DNA from: Amaranthus tricolor
Taxonomy: Eukaryota > Streptophyta > Magnoliopsida > Caryophyllales > Amaranthaceae
Assembly (NCBI RefSeq): GCF_026212465.1
Contig: NC_080062.1
Coordinates: forward strand, 2,066,001 to 2,130,000
DNA: 64,000 bases
Direction: 5' to 3'
The notes under the pieces are model-generated. The model did no database searches. It was not told the DNA's origin and saw only the letters and a list, made by a program, of their open reading frames with translations. Below, one piece after another: positions 33,217-46,869 of this stretch. Each line of letters starts with the position of its first letter. Position 1 is the first letter of the stretch. A program made the translations under genes and the position numbers.

Positions 33217-36200
33217 ATGGAAGGGGATAGAAGAGATACTCTCAAAGGACGTCAAGGTACCCCATTTAAGAAAAAGGGTTTGAACAAGAAAGGAAAATGG
33301 GGTAATCTTAGGCAGGAACATTTTGAGAATATTCAGGTTCCTAACCCTACTGATACAGTTTATAGGATACTTTGCCCTGCGAGGAAAATTGGTAGTGTTA
33401 TCGGCAAAGGCGGTGGTATAATCAAAGTATTGAGAGAAGAAACTAAGGCAAAGATAACTGTTTCCGACTCAGCTGGGCCGGATGAGAGGGTGATTATGAT
33501 TTATAGTCCCCCCGGAAAGAGCTCAAAGGAAGAGACTGATGAGGGGAATGAGATTTCTATGCCGCCGCAATGTCCTGCTCAAGAAGCTCTTTTAAGAGTT
33601 CATGATAGGATTATTGAAGAAGACGTGCTTGGTGGAAGGGAAGATGGTGACGATAAAGAGTGCACTGTTACTGCTCGTCTTCTTGTTCCGAATAATATGG
33701 TAGGATGCCTTCTTGGAAAAGGTGGTGATGTTATCCGGAGATTGAGGACTGAAACGGGTGCCTGCATACGTGTGCTTTCACATGAGCATCTTCCGTCATG
33801 TGCCTTGCTTACAGATGAACTTGTGCAGGTAATTGCTTCTGTTTGTGAACCTATAGCTACTTTCAATCAAATATATATTTTTTTCATGTCTAAACCTGCA
33901 ACAAATGTCTAGACATTTAAAAATTTGAGCTTAATGCGAACAAAAGTGAAAGTACGAATTTTTAAGTCCTAAAGTCTTTTTTTGCCACTTTTACAATCTA
34001 TATTTGTGAAACGATGGGGCGACGATGCGATGAGGTGAGGAAGGCGAGCAAATGTCGTACCTCATAGTCGCTTCTTCTAATGCGATGCGCCTTGACACTT
34101 GGAGGCGAAGTGAAGATCTTCTTGGTGCACCTTTCGTCTAGGCACGCCTCAGGCACACTTTTTAAAACTAAAATTCCAATCGCAATTCTCCTTTATCAAT
34201 GTTCAACCCTAAGCCTTTTTCTTTATGCAAAGTACTAGATGTAAATATGAAATATCTCGATCGATACAAGGAAACATGTCTTGGTGCATGGTGTTTGCTG
34301 ATGATATTTTGGTTGGTGAGACTAGAGAGGGGGTAAATGTAAGTTAGAATGACGGAGACAAGAGTTGGAGTCATATGTTAAATTAAGTTGGAGTAAGATA
34401 GAGTATATAAAGTATAACTTTAGTACAAACGAGTGAGAGGCCCTATAAGGCTTGGAGAGAAATACATCGCTCCAAGCGAATGCTTCAAAGTCCTTGGATC
34501 TACTATTATATTTCAAAGTACTGAGGAGTGAGGACATTCAACAAAATGTGACGCATAGGATTAAGTGTGGGTGGCGAAAATGGAGAACGACTACTAGAAT
34601 ATTATGTAATGGAGGTGTGCCCTTAAAGCTAAAGGTCATGTTTTATTGAACGGTGATTAGATCAACGCCAATATATGGATCAGAATGTTGGGCTTTGATG
34701 ATTGAATGGGTATACAATGAGGGATAAAATTCAAAACGGAGATATTAGAAAGGGTTTAGAATTTGTAAATGTTAAAGAAAAGATGAAAAAGAATCGTGTA
34801 GATGATTTGAGCATTTGTAAAGACCCGAGTATTAACAAACTGGTAAGGAACATAGATGATAAAGGAAGTGAAGAGGACCGAAGATGACTTGGAGAACAGG
34901 ATTGGAAAATGATAAGTAGGATCAAGATTTACAAAGTAATGATGATAGAAGATTAAAATAAATAGAGAAGAAGAATCTATGTGGACCATTAAACTGGTAT
35001 ATTTGTTTATGTAACCGACTCTAAATCTTTTGGGATTAAGTTTCGGATATTGTTATTGTTGTTGTTGTTCAGGTGGAACATGAAATTAGTTAAATTTGTT
35101 ATATAAGCAATTAAAATTTATAATTTTCTTGCTGCAACTTACTCCTTCTGGTGAACATTTAATCTAATCTCATCATACTTATCTATTCTTGCCACAAGTC
35201 CTATGTGTATTTGCAAGCTAGGCAAGTCAATGTTATTGGATATGGACAAGTTCCCATACCATTTTCTATTTTTGTTTCCGGTTTTTCATACAATGAAAAC
35301 TTAAGATTATGTAATTAGCGCATGAATAAGTTTCGAATTAGTCTATCAAATTGTTTGTTTTACAATGTTTACTTATTTATTTGAGGTGTGGTGGACTGGC
35401 AGTATTGAGATGTTGGATGCACATGTTATAAGTTTTAGGAATATGAAATTGGTTTTTTTGTTTGGCCACACAGTTCTAAAAGTGTAATGAGAAATATAAT
35501 CTTTTTTGTATTGCTTTGCCATTTAATTTATCATTGCAAGGCAATAAATTTAATCATTCACAACCCTTTATCCAAATTTTATTGGCTATGATTCTCTTAT
35601 ATCAAATAATGTTTTATTTGTATAATATATGAACAAAATTATAAACAAACTTGAGCATACATGCTCAATCTTCTTCACTTCCACATGTCTTGAAGCATAT
35701 CACTATAGATTAGATGTTTCTGTCATTCCATTTCTAACAACTTTAAGACTATTATTGCATGTTAATGGTACTTATCCTGCTGCATCGGTCATCACCATGA
35801 GGTACAGGATCTCGACTTATGCAGCCTTCTGAGTTTTATGTATTTTAACTCTTTTTTCTTACTTCCATCTGAAAATGGAGGATGTAATGTTTCCATTTGA
35901 TCATAGTTTCTTTGCTTTTCAAGTTTGAATTTTGGGATTAAAGCTTTGGCATTGTTGTTTAAGTTTGAATTTTGTTCAAAAAACTAGAAGTTGACCTTAT
36001 GTCCATAAAATGCTTCATTTTTCAACAATTTTGAGTCTCTTAACATATTTTTGTCTTGGGACTTTTGTTTGCATTTATGGTGAATGACAACGTGACTTGC
36101 ATCGCTGGATGGTGGAAGTTGAAAGTTAATACTCTAAAGGAGGAAGATATATGAAACAGAAGAAAGATAGGGTTTAGGGGGTCAAAGGAGTCCATGTATA

Positions 36201-39200
36201 CTTTTAGAACAAATATTCAAGAACGCCGATCTTGTTAAGTGGTTCCTACTTAGGTAGAATTTAAGGGTCGGATGTACGCAACCTTATTCTTGTAATTGTA
36301 AAGATGATGTATCAAGTATCCGATTGACCTTTGACTGTAACATTAGTGAATAAGAAATGCACATATTTTATAGTTATTTTACTGTAGTCCATATTAATGC
36401 GAAACTTGAGACTATTGATCCATTCATATATCTGGAAGATTGCAAAAGTTATTTTTTGGGATTTTGTTAGACTTATGTAGTTGAATTTCATAATAGTATA
36501 ATTTTCATGTTCTGTGTTTTTGTCTTGTTTGCTAGTGCTTTTTATTGATTGGATTCTTAGAGCTGTTGTAGTGTTTGGATTGCACCATTCATGATCTTGG
36601 TTTCTTTATTTCTTTCCTTATAACAGATTCAAGGAAAACCTACAATTCTAAAAAGAGCTCTCTATGAAGTTTCGACTTTGCTGCATCAGAATCCACGCAA
36701 GGAGAAAGCTATAAATGTTGCCCTGCCTTCCCGTGCCCAAGCGTTCCATACTGTTGGGCCACCTCTAACAAATATGTCTTCACTTCGTGGAGGGGAATCC
36801 ATGTGGTTGCCTCGAGATAGACACATGCCACCACCACCATTGATGGAGGACTATCCTCGCGGTTCTAGATTTAATCAAGGTGCTTTTGAGGATGATCTGA
36901 ACAGGTCTGGTGTTGAACATTCGGGAGAGTTTTCCTTGAAAATTTTATGTTTAGTCAGCAAAATTGGGGGAGTGATTGGTAAAGGAGGCATTAACGTGAG
37001 ACAGTTACAGCTGGACACTGGTTCAAGTATCCACGTGGAAGACGCATCTCCCCAGTCAGAGGAGCGTGTAATCCGTGTTTCAGCTTTTGAGGTAAATCCC
37101 CATTCTTTTATCTGCTTTGTTTGAAGGAATATAATTGGCTGGCTGTCCCCTCCTTTGGAAAATCCTATCCTTCATTTCGGTCGTTTCTGGCATTGTTAAT
37201 TTTGCTGGATCTGGAAGACCTTATTAATTTGTGCCATTGATCTCTGTGTGGTTTTGTAGACTTTGCGAACTCAAAGATCACAGACCATTGATGCAATTCT
37301 TTTTCTTCAAAATAAAGTTAGCGATGTTTCTGAGAAAGGTATAATTACTACAAGATTGTTGGTTCCTTCTAATAAGGTCGGGTGCCTCCTTGGTCAAGGA
37401 GGTACGGTTATTAATGAAATGAGAAGGAGAACACAGGCTGATATACGTGTTTTTTCAAAGGATGAAAAGCCTGAGTGTGCTTCTGAAGATGAAGAGCTTG
37501 TGCAGGTACTGAGGGAAATGTTTTTAAACTTGTTGATCCTGCTGTTTTTTTTGTTTACATAGTTTAGTTGTCTCAACTTTGCTAAAATTAACGTTTTGGT
37601 CTGATGGTTTGTGCTCATGTTCAAATTAAATTTTCTTTTTAGGTGTCTGGAAGTTTTGCAGTAGCCAAAGATGCTCTCGCAGAGATAGCATCTAGGCTGC
37701 GGGCAAGATGCTTGAGGGATGCTGGTATTGCAGCAGAACCAACTCTACCTCCTCCAAGATCTGTCCAAGGATATGGTCCCCCTGGAGATTTTCATCGAGG
37801 AGGACTTCCAGCACCTGGTCCAGTTGGGATGGGCTCTTTGGGTAGCTACAATTCTGTCGAGGTAAATACTCTCCAGTCAAAATGGTTTCTTATGGATACT
37901 TTTTTGGTGCAACTCATGTCATCTGCAACAAAGTAAAGGGTAGCCTCTGTTTTTTTATGGCATGAGACCAAGGAAATGAAGGAAACACAAAAGAATAAAT
38001 AATGGGTCTACTTTATTATCATATATGGGTGAAGATGGATAATTAATTCTTAATTATATTAGACATTCTGACCTTGATTAATGCATCATGCATGTGTGTT
38101 ACATTTCAATTTTTTGGTGAAATGGATTATGGAATAAGGTGGTGACGGCGACACTGTGTTCTACTCTTTAGCTTCTAAGTGTATGTTTGTATGTACTCTT
38201 TGCAGTGACTGAATTGTGTTTAATTTTTTATCCATGTGACATCATATCATTTGGATTATTAAAAGTAGCCATATCTGGTTACAGTAGGTTGTTATAATTA
38301 ATTTAAGATGAAATTTAATTATTAATTATGGAATGCATTTCCGTGAGGGTATAAATGTGGAGCATTTGTGCTGCCTTTAAAACTGCTATGAGATGTTCAC
38401 TTCTGCCATGCCTTCTACCCTAGTTATTCTAAACAAGACTAATGCTGTCTGGAAAAACACCCAAGAAGACCTCTTTAAATTTTAATGATTACAGACCTTT
38501 CTAAAGAAGACCTCTCTAGAGTACGTCATAGGGATTAGAGAAGAGGAGAGTAGAGAGGAAATGCTTCTTAATGTATATGGGGTACTGTATGAGATTCTTA
38601 GTTCACTTGGAGAAGCAGACGTCTATGAAGTTAATGATTACAGATTTTTGTGGGTGTTTCTGTTCTCTCTTTTGAAATATATATATACATACATAATACA
38701 AGTTAGCCAAAGACTGTATTAAAAGAAATTAACTGAAAATAAAGAAATAAAAAATTTGATTACACAGTAAAACACAGACACCTACAAAAATTTGCTAAGT
38801 GGGACATCTCTCATATGCTTCTCTTATTATCTCTGCTTTTACTGTAGAAACTACTGACAGATCATCAATAAGATTGCTAAAGGTCAGTGGTCAACCTTCG
38901 TTGAAGTTCACTGAAGATCAGTGGATACAGCAGCATATGAAGCAGTGTCTTTTACCTCTTTTGCCCTTTTAGCTCTCCTTGCTTTTATCCTTATGACCGC
39001 ATCCAAATATGCCCTTGTCACCACTACCCGTAACCTTCATTGTCTTTTCTGCTCTTCCTTGCTTAGAGTTCAATGCTCTTTGCCTCTGGAACTTAAAAGG
39101 AAATTTTTTTAGACAAGTAGGACAATGATGGGACTTTGATGTACATGAGGAAGAGAGAGTTTTAAGTATGCATCAACGCATATATGGGTTATACTTATGC

Positions 39201-42200
39201 TGGAGATTGGCATGTGTGCAAATTGCAAAATGTGATCCTTGTGTTTGGGTTTGTTACTAAAAAGGTATCCCCATGGCTGCAAATATGGTGGTGAAGGTCA
39301 TTTAGATGACGACCACTGGTGGACAGAAGAGGGAAGAGGAAAGAATTTCTAAGATATTTGTGCTTGAATCTGTTCAATTGCATGTTTAAGTGTACTGTGG
39401 TGCCAGGTTCATTGCATTGACACTTGGGCACCTCATGGAACTTATAAATCATGGCCCTTGGATTGCTTATTTAAGCTAACACAGTATTTGTTTTTTCTGG
39501 TAATGATACTCATGAAACTTGTTTTTATGTATGACGACCATTTTGTTTATTTTAGCTTATTTTTGAATGTGATTTGGTTTACTATTTGTAATTGAAATTT
39601 ATTATGCTGCATGCTGTCAAGATGCACTTGGTTGTAAATTGTTACTCATCTAATTGTACTGTGATGTAGGCATGTAGTGATCTTGAAGTTCTGACCATTC
39701 TTTGTTTCAGTCATCAATTTGGCTTCAGTTTGCTTAAAATCAAATATAGACTCCCTTGCTTTTATCATTGTCTCTAAAACAGTTTCATGTAGTTATGCCA
39801 TGGTTTGTAAAGTTGTTTTCATCCTCATTGAAGTAGTTCTCACATGTTCTTCTGTATGGACTTTTTCTACACAAGATGAAAAGTTTCTGGTTGTTTAGTT
39901 AGTCTAACTCTCTTCTTGCTTTTCTTTAGGGTGGCATGCATGATTACAAGCCTCCTAGCTACACTGTCCAGCCAAGTGCATCTAGGTACTGTTAACTATG
40001 TAATAGGACTTATGTTTCAAGCAAATTTTCATTTATGGTTTCGTATTTAATGCATATTATGATATTATGATTTGGGATATTCTATGTGGCATTGCTATGT
40101 TTTTTCAGTTTCTGTAAGGTAAACCATAAAAGATCAGTTTCTATAAGGTGACCCTAAACACTTTATCCAAATATTCTGTGACCCAATGATGGAAACAGTT
40201 AAATTTCTGTCAACTTAACAAAAAAAGAATGTTTTTTCAAGAAATGAAATTCTGTGACCCAATGATGGAAACAGTTGATTCTTCACTATGAGCAAAGTCA
40301 TCAATTTACTCCCATACCTGAAAAATCGATCTAGTCCCCTCCCAATCTTTGTCAATATACTCTTTGTAATTCTGCGGCTGAGTTTTGATGGGCATGGTCG
40401 CTGAAAAGTGTTTTTTCTAAAGGCAGCAGTACTAAGCATCTAAACAGGTTAAATGACAGCCATCATTATCATTCTAACCATCTAAACTCACAGATTTATC
40501 TATCACGTCAAATGGAGGGATCGACCATAAATTCTGTAAAATAATGGTGAAATTCAACGAAGATGAGAGGCAACCAGAGGCCAGATGAAGATGAAAGTCG
40601 ATTTAGCATTTTAATGCCCAATTCCCATTCTCTTTTTTCTTAACAGAAAAATCTAGAACTACCATAGTAGTTCCTTGTCTCAAGCTATTCATTTGTCATC
40701 TCCCAGTATTTCTTTCGTCATCTTTTTTGAACCCGCAAAAACTGAATTCAACTTAGAAACTTCATTTTTCTTGTATGCTGACCCAAAACTTCAAATTTCC
40801 AGGAACTCATCTCCATTTTTCTCTTTTACCGTAAAAATATATTAGCAAAACTTTGAATGGTGTTGCGGTGGTGGCAGTGGATAACAAATTGGTGCATTGT
40901 TGGAGGCACAACATTGTTGGGTGGATTAAAGGTGATATGCAGCTTTTGTTGTTGGTGAGCTGTGGCTGTTCATGGGGTTAGGGATGTTGGTTTTCATGTG
41001 TGGCTGCAGTGGAGGGATGTCGATTTTCATTTGGGTCGCTTCAAAGGAGAATCTGGATTTCTTTTGAATTAATGAAGATGACAAGGTGGAAGATGATACT
41101 AGTTTTTACATTCTAGTATATGAAATAAATAAGGTTCGGTAACTCAGAAAATCGTTCCAACATGGCCATTCCTAGTTAACTCAGCCGTATTTTATACCTT
41201 AACTTAAACTTTAATTTATATGGTGAAGTTAACAAAATAGCTCTATGCTTATGGTCACAGAAAGTCATAAATTTACAGTTGAGGGTTAACTTGTAGAAAC
41301 TGAACTATATTGGTCCAACTGGTAAAAACTGATAAACACGAGGCACCGTGTAGCAGATCCCTCATGATTTAATTATTTTAATGTGTTTTTGACTGATTGC
41401 ATAGGTACCCCAATCCTAATAGTTCTGCTGAGGGTCACTACCCCAATAGTGGGATAGGTTCTGCTCCTGGGGGAGGGAGCTTCTATTCCAATACTCCCGA
41501 GGTATGTTCCTGCTAATCTGATGAATTTGGGAAGTGATTTTTTTTTTCTTCTATTTATTGATGTTGGATAGACTCTTTCGCAATTTGCTGTTTTAGAGTT
41601 AAATTTAATCTATTGGTAATTTGTTTTGAAATCTTAAAGATAGAGGTTAATCATATATGGATGGGGTGGCATTGGGTTACAAATTTACAACTTTAGGCTG
41701 GTGGCCTGTGAAGTGCTTTACTTTGGATTTTGTTAATAATTAATGTAAAAATAACTACAAAGGTAGAAAAAATAAACAATTATGCTAAGATATTGCACTT
41801 TTATCTTAAGTTTCAAACAAACAATCTAATAAGTGCATCAAATCTGATACGGATAAGATTGTCAAAGTGAGTTTTTAGCGAAAGATAATTGACAGTATAT
41901 CAATCTATATAATTATGCTAATTAATACAAGATACTTGCAAAATAAGAAAATTAGAAAGACAAAAAAAAAAAGTACAAGAAAAGCTAGTGTACTGTGTAT
42001 AAGAATGTTCACAAGAGGAGTTGATCTCTAGACCTTGTGTACTGATGATAGAATATCAAGCAAATTACTCATTTGTTTAGTCTTTTAAATGTGAAAATGG
42101 GCATGGCGGGGCTCTCTTTTTTTAGGCCTCTAGCACTTAGCAGTAGGTTAGTTCCTTTATGATATTTTTGTTACTATGTTTTTTGGGAGTGTCATTATGT

Positions 42201-43130
42201 TGAATCAAGTTTGGTATCAAAGGCTTGTCAGTAGCGTTCAACACTTATTTCTATCTAGATGATGATCTCAGCTCAACCTATGATCTTTTTGGGCCTCATT
42301 TGAGGCCAATATATTTAGATGGTGAACTTGCTAATGATGTTTGCAATCATTAGTCAATCGTAAATAACCTTTTTATTATTGCAAGAGTATTAAAGCAAGA
42401 GTATCATTTTTGGTCAAAAAAAAAGCAAGAGTATCATTTTTGGTCAAAAAAAAAGCAAGAGTACCATTTGCTAAAAAATAATTCTTATCTACTATTCACT
42501 AGTTTCTCTCTTCCAAATCATTCAAAGTTTTTTCCACAAATTTTCACTTAGCAATGATCTTTCATCAATTTTGTTTCCAAATTCACTTTTTTATATGAAT
42601 TTAAAAATTCATATAAAAGCATAGCAAATTAGGTTTCATTTTAAAGAGCCAAGAGGGGAATAAAATTCTCACTTATTGTTAAGATTGTCTACGGCTTACT
42701 TTTTGAAACCAATGGTTAGGCCTTGTGCTTACGAATCAATAATGTTTTCTTTGTCTCTATTCAGGCTCCTGGAATAAGACCGAACCATCATGATCCATAC
42801 CCTGGCGGGTCAGATCGTACAGGTGACATCCGTGGCGGCTCTGATCATTATCCTGCTGCCCAAGCTAATTACAGTAGTTATAGCGGACCACACAATCTTT
42901 ATCAAGGCTCTTATCCAGATCCGAAAGGTCCGCATCAGGGCACTTATTCAGATCCGAAAGTACAAGGCTCTTATAACAATTTGCATCCTCAACCGACTGC
43001 TTATCAAAGTCCTTATCCTAATCAAGTTCCTTACCAACAGATTAATGCACCACAGAATCCCTACAGAAACATGAATGCTCAGGATGGCGGTTATCAGAGC
43101 GTTGCAGCCCAGGGTTCTTACCAATACTAA
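33217..43130 (+). CDS. Four-KH-domain RNA-binding protein (HEN4/RCF3-like family), 686 aa
   Basis: Seven coding exons: 33217-33828, 36627-37091, 37260-37505, 37643-37861, 39930-39985, 41405-41501, 42765-43130. They total 2061 bases, in phase, with GT and AG ends throughout. The start is the first ATG after the presumed leader-intron acceptor. KH1 (about residues 45-95) has VIGKGGGIIK. KH2 (about 150-235, across exons 1 and 2) has LLGKGGDVIR. KH3 (about 310-360) has VIGKGGINVR. KH4 (about 375-475) has LLGQGGTVIN, with Gln in place of the usual Lys in the GxxG loop. The C-terminal 200 residues are Pro/Gly/Tyr/Gln-rich, with QGSYPDPKGP and QGTYSDPK repeats, and are probably disordered. Relatives are nuclear proteins acting in pre-mRNA processing and stress or floral gene control. 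Which paralogue this is cannot be settled by eye. Intron 1 (2.8 kb) holds a LINE fragment. Confidence 0.95.
34220..35075 (+). mobile_element. LINE reverse-transcriptase fragment in KH intron 1
   Basis: Broken frames on the plus strand give WCMVFADDILVGETREGVN, which holds the FADD-type catalytic motif of LINE reverse transcriptases. Further on come HRIKCGWRKWRTTTRILCN and GVPLKLKVMFY, typical of the next part of the same domain. Stops and frame changes interrupt it. The end at about 35025-35073, gggattaag followed by ttgttgttgttgttc, is a LINE-like 3' tail. The element is 5'-truncated, sits in the same orientation as the host gene, and is long dead. Confidence 0.8.
36208..36350 (+). repeat. 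SINE-like fragment in KH intron 1
   Basis: It contains gggtcggatgtacgcaacct and, about 55 bp on, ccgattgacctttgac. It is a diverged relative of 30227-30343. Ends are unclear. Confidence 0.45.
42375..42475 (+). repeat. Tandem repeat, about three units of 33 bp, KH intron 6
   Basis: The unit agcaagagtatcatttttgg tcaaaaaaaa is repeated with little change, giving two nearly perfect copies plus partial ones. Confidence 0.85.
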
Positions 43131-44090
43131 CCTATAATTCCGAGCATTTTTGTACCATATAGCTTAATTAGTTTGTCAATGCTATTGATTGCAAGGTAGC
43201 AAATCCTACCATGGTCGTTTAGAGGTGATTTTTCAGTTCTATTTACCCCTTGTAATGCCCCCTTGGATCAATGTTCTGTTTTGTTGTACGTGAGTGTCAT
43301 ATATATGTTGGTCTGCCCCAAGAAATTTGCATATTGTAATTTTAGGTTCCCAGCATTTACGATATGCATACTTAAGTTATTATGTCGACAGTAGCGGTTT
43401 TCCTCATATCGGAAGCCCAAAAGGTGTTGATGTATATTATATCGGCTGACACATTGGATTAATCCTCTCTTCTGGTGGCGGAATTAGGGGTGCAACAAAC
43501 TAATATCTTTACTGATGATTCGAGGATACAAACCTAGAATGTAGTCTGCTGATCTTTTTTATTTGGTTGAATAGCGTTTAAGGAAAGGAAGGAGAGAGAA
43601 GAGGGAAAGGAGAGCGAACAGAAGGGGAGGGAGAATAATTTTTTTTTCTTTAATTTTCCAATGTTGTAAGGATTTGTTTAGTATAAAATGCAAGGGATTT
43701 TTCCTCTTTTATTTCCTCTCATCGTTTTTTTTTTTTTTTTTTTTTTTTTTTGAGATGTTTCCTCTCTTTCGTTTTCCTCCTTTTATTTTGTTATCCCAAT
43801 AAGGCAAAATGTCATAATTATATATTTTTCTTTTTTTTTTTTTTTACATTATTTTCTTCCACCAAAACATGATATTCGTCTTATGAAGTTTCTATCATAG
43901 TTTCTTCTAAAAGGAGTGTTCTAACAAGTTATACTATTACACTTTATCTTCAATTTTTGAAATAAATACGTTGATGAAAATACATTGTGATATTAAGAAT
44001 TCAACGCATAAAGTATTCAAATAAATATATTTGATAAGATTGGGTACTTGATATCGCAACTTGAATTATTAGGGTATTTATTAATAGAAT
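43131..44090. other. KH gene 3' region and spacer
   Basis: The first 150-250 bp is probably the 3' untranslated region of the KH gene. A poly-T run lies at about 43727-43751 and a second T-rich run near 43830. No further gene was seen. Confidence 0.5.
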
Positions 44091-44395
44091 AATTATCGTG
44101 AATAATACAATCGTTAATTTCCTTACAATAATACTAAGTATTAATTAATTATGAATAAATCAACTTAAGGGGTTTAATTAATCATGAATAAACCAACTTA
44201 AGGGGTTTTTTCCTAGAATAATATCAACTCTAGTTTATTAATTAATTTACCAAATTTTTTTTATAATATAATATCCTATAGTTTGATAATTTAGGAAAAC
44301 ACGCGCAAAGTTGGTATTATTCATTATTAATCAAAAATTAATATTATAATAAAAAAAACAAAAGATTGTATTATTTCTAGTAATTTTTCCTTTAT
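44091..44395. mobile_element. Foldback-family element, diverged copy
   Basis: Left arm phrases (gtgaataatacaatcg, ttccttacaataata, aattatgaataaatcaa) recur inverted at 44300-44395 (tcattattaatc, tattatttctagtaattttt). It belongs to the family of the element at 31600-31869 but is more diverged. A short internal duplication of aaccaacttaaggggttt-like text lies near 44160-44205. Confidence 0.6.
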
Positions 44396-44860
44396 TGATT
44401 GAGTACCTGTCTCAGTATAGGTTGTTGAATTAACTATTGGATAACCAACTTTGCTGATATCCGGTAATGTGCAGCCATAAATAGAAATTATGAATAAAAT
44501 GAGTATAATTTAGGACAAAGGTAGTTTATTAATTATATTACCCTTTGTGTGAGATTTATTCATATGCGATTGAACTCGTACATATGTGTGATAATATTTA
44601 GTAACTTCTCTTGCAACACCCTTTACTTGAGCTTGAGATTGATATTAAATGCTAGAACAATCGCAGTTATCGATCATTTATTTTACATCAAATAATATCG
44701 ATTTTTGTAGTCAATTATATATTATTAGGATTAAGATTTTAAAATTGTAGTAGTTGAAACTTGTAGTCGTATGGGATTCAAGAACAAGTTGTTAGCCTTT
44801 ACATTATTCTTCCATATAAACTTGTCAACAACATTGAAAGCAAACCAAAGAAACATGATA

Positions 44861-45103
44861 ATCCCTCCGTCTCTATGATAATGCACTTATTTTATTTTGG
44901 GTGGAATTTAATAGAAAGTAAAATTTGATTGGAGAATAAGATAAAAAAACAAGTGGATGATAAAAATGAGTGGTTAAGATGGAGAGAGAAAATAAATTTG
45001 TGGATGAGATTTAAAGAAAGAAAGTAAAGTCATTGCCAAAAAAAAGGGTGTAAAATAAATGGGACAAATTAAAATAGAAAAAGGTGCAAAGGGACAGAGG
45101 GAG
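44861..45103. mobile_element. Stowaway-like MITE 3' of RBCS
   Basis: The ends atccctccgtctctatga and gggacagagggagt are imperfect inverted repeats of the CTCCCTCCGTC type. The body is about 243 bp and TA flanks both ends (44859-44860, 45104-45105). These are the marks of Tc1/mariner-derived MITEs. It lies 120 bp downstream of the intact RbcS stop codon, near its likely polyadenylation region. Confidence 0.8.
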
Positions 45104-45224
45104 TATATTTCTAAAGCCGAAAAAACTTCAAAAGATCTCTAACAATTATGCTTAAAAAATACATAGTTTATGAAACATATCACAAACTAAGCTAAGCACA
45201 TATAGAGCCGCCTATGACATTCAA

Positions 45225-46756
45225 TTAGCATCCGGTGGGTTTGTAGGCAATAAAACTGACACATTGCACTTGACGGATATTGTCGAATCCGATGATACGG
45301 ATGAAGGCGGTGGGGTAAGCCTTCTTGGCCTCCTCGACCTCATTCACAACTTGGATGGGGTCAGTGCATCCGTACATGGGCAACTTCCACATGGTCCAAT
45401 AACGACCATCTTGGTATCCTGGAGATCTGTGGTTTTCACGGTAGACAAATGCGTGCTGCAGAAGATAACAAAAAATGCAAAAGATAACAAAAAAATGTAA
45501 TTAAAATGCTGTTATAGTTCACTGACTCGTTAAAATCATACATATTTCTTAATTATATTAATTTTTAGATGATACTTACTTTTTCCCCTAAATACAAAAA
45601 TTTGTCAAATTAAATTTTACACGAATTTTTTAAAGTAAATGTTTCAAGCCTTAATATTTGACAATGTGTTTTATAGAAAACTAAAAAAAAATATACTTTC
45701 TATACATCAAGATAAATCATACAAAATCTAATATATTTTAATTCATATATATCAATGAAAAACTATATATCTTAAACTTTTTTTATACTTAAATGAAATA
45801 TTTTATATATGAATTATGAATAACTTTCAAAATGAAAGGAGTATTATATCAAAAATCAATCCAATACCTTTTTAGTATAAAGTTGTCAATACCTCAAAAC
45901 TCAATTTAGATGGAAACTAATCAATGACAATATGTCTTAATTTACAATTAATGATCAAATATTTAAGTCATATTTATAGTAATCAACTCAGTTATCCCAC
46001 AAGATTAAATAATTATAAACAATAAAATTAGAACTTACTTCCAACTCGAATTCAATGCAAGGAATCCATCCCTTATTTAAAAGGTATTGAACTTGAGCCA
46101 ACAATTGAGTGTCAGTAAGAGGTGGGAGGTAAGACAAAGTCTCAAACTTCTTCTTACCAACTGGTGGCCATACCTACAATTTCCAACCACACGATCAAAA
46201 CCCATTACCAAAATTCATAATCAAAATGATAGAGTATATAACACTATGAATATCCGTGGACTACCACCATCAGTTTATGCTTTTAATATTACTTGTCCGA
46301 TATATTATCATAAGTCAACATGACAGAGGCAGGTGTTGCACCCACACGTCAAAGGACTCTTAACTTATATGAAGCTAAAACTAGAATTGTTAATTGGGTC
46401 GGATCAAAATTTTAAATTGGCCAAGAGGAGACGGGCCCATAAAGACTTGACCTGCACTGACTTTGTAGCACGTCGGGTCGATCTGGCCCGTTATTGACAT
46501 GACCGGTTATAACTACGATCATTAACTTGCTTTTGATTGAGTTGCACAAAATATGTTCAATTCAAAATTCTTTTCTTACTTGCATACATTGAACTCTTCC
46601 ACCATTGTTAGCAATAGAAATAATGTCATTGCTCTTCCTAGTAACAGGGAAGCCTGTAACAGATTTCAACCCATTGAAGGGTGCAACCATGTTAGCTTGA
46701 GCACCACTAGCCGCGGCCACAGCGGTTACCGCATTGGACATCAAGCTTGAGGCCAT
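45225..46756 (-). CDS. RBCS: Ribulose bisphosphate carboxylase small subunit, intact, 180 aa
   Basis: Three exons: 46756-46580 (59 codons), 46173-46039 (45) and 45455-45225 (77 with stop), all with GT/AG introns. The first intron lies between MQ and VWPP, the standard place in dicot RbcS genes. The chloroplast transit peptide starts [20 protein letters not shown]. The mature protein begins at MQVWPPVG after GGRVQC. Conserved parts are [56 protein letters not shown] and [11 protein letters not shown]. The product joins RbcL in the chloroplast stroma to form Rubisco, which fixes CO2. Small oddities are Gln in GYQDGRYW (usually GYYDGRYW) and a C-terminal Cys where Tyr is common. The first intron contains a gggtcggatc-rich insertion. 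Of the three RbcS copies here, only this one is intact. Confidence 0.97.
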
Positions 46757-46869
46757 GGTTTTTGTTCTCTAGTATTAGCACTTAGTGTTTAGATGATTTC
46801 TTGCTGGTTGAGTGAAGAAATATGGTGAAGGGAATAAGTGTAATTTTCTAGAAGTGGTTGGGAATGCAC

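Noticed and set aside
42790..43074. Second plus-strand frame over the last KH exon
   Set aside because: It is a Leu/Ile-rich shadow of the Pro/Tyr-rich C terminus. The in-phase exon 42765-43130 explains the DNA.
45264..45500. Plus-strand ORF over RBCS exon 3 (similar one at 28417-28665)
   Set aside because: Both are antisense shadows of RbcS exon 3, as shown by the matching minus-strand coding sequence.
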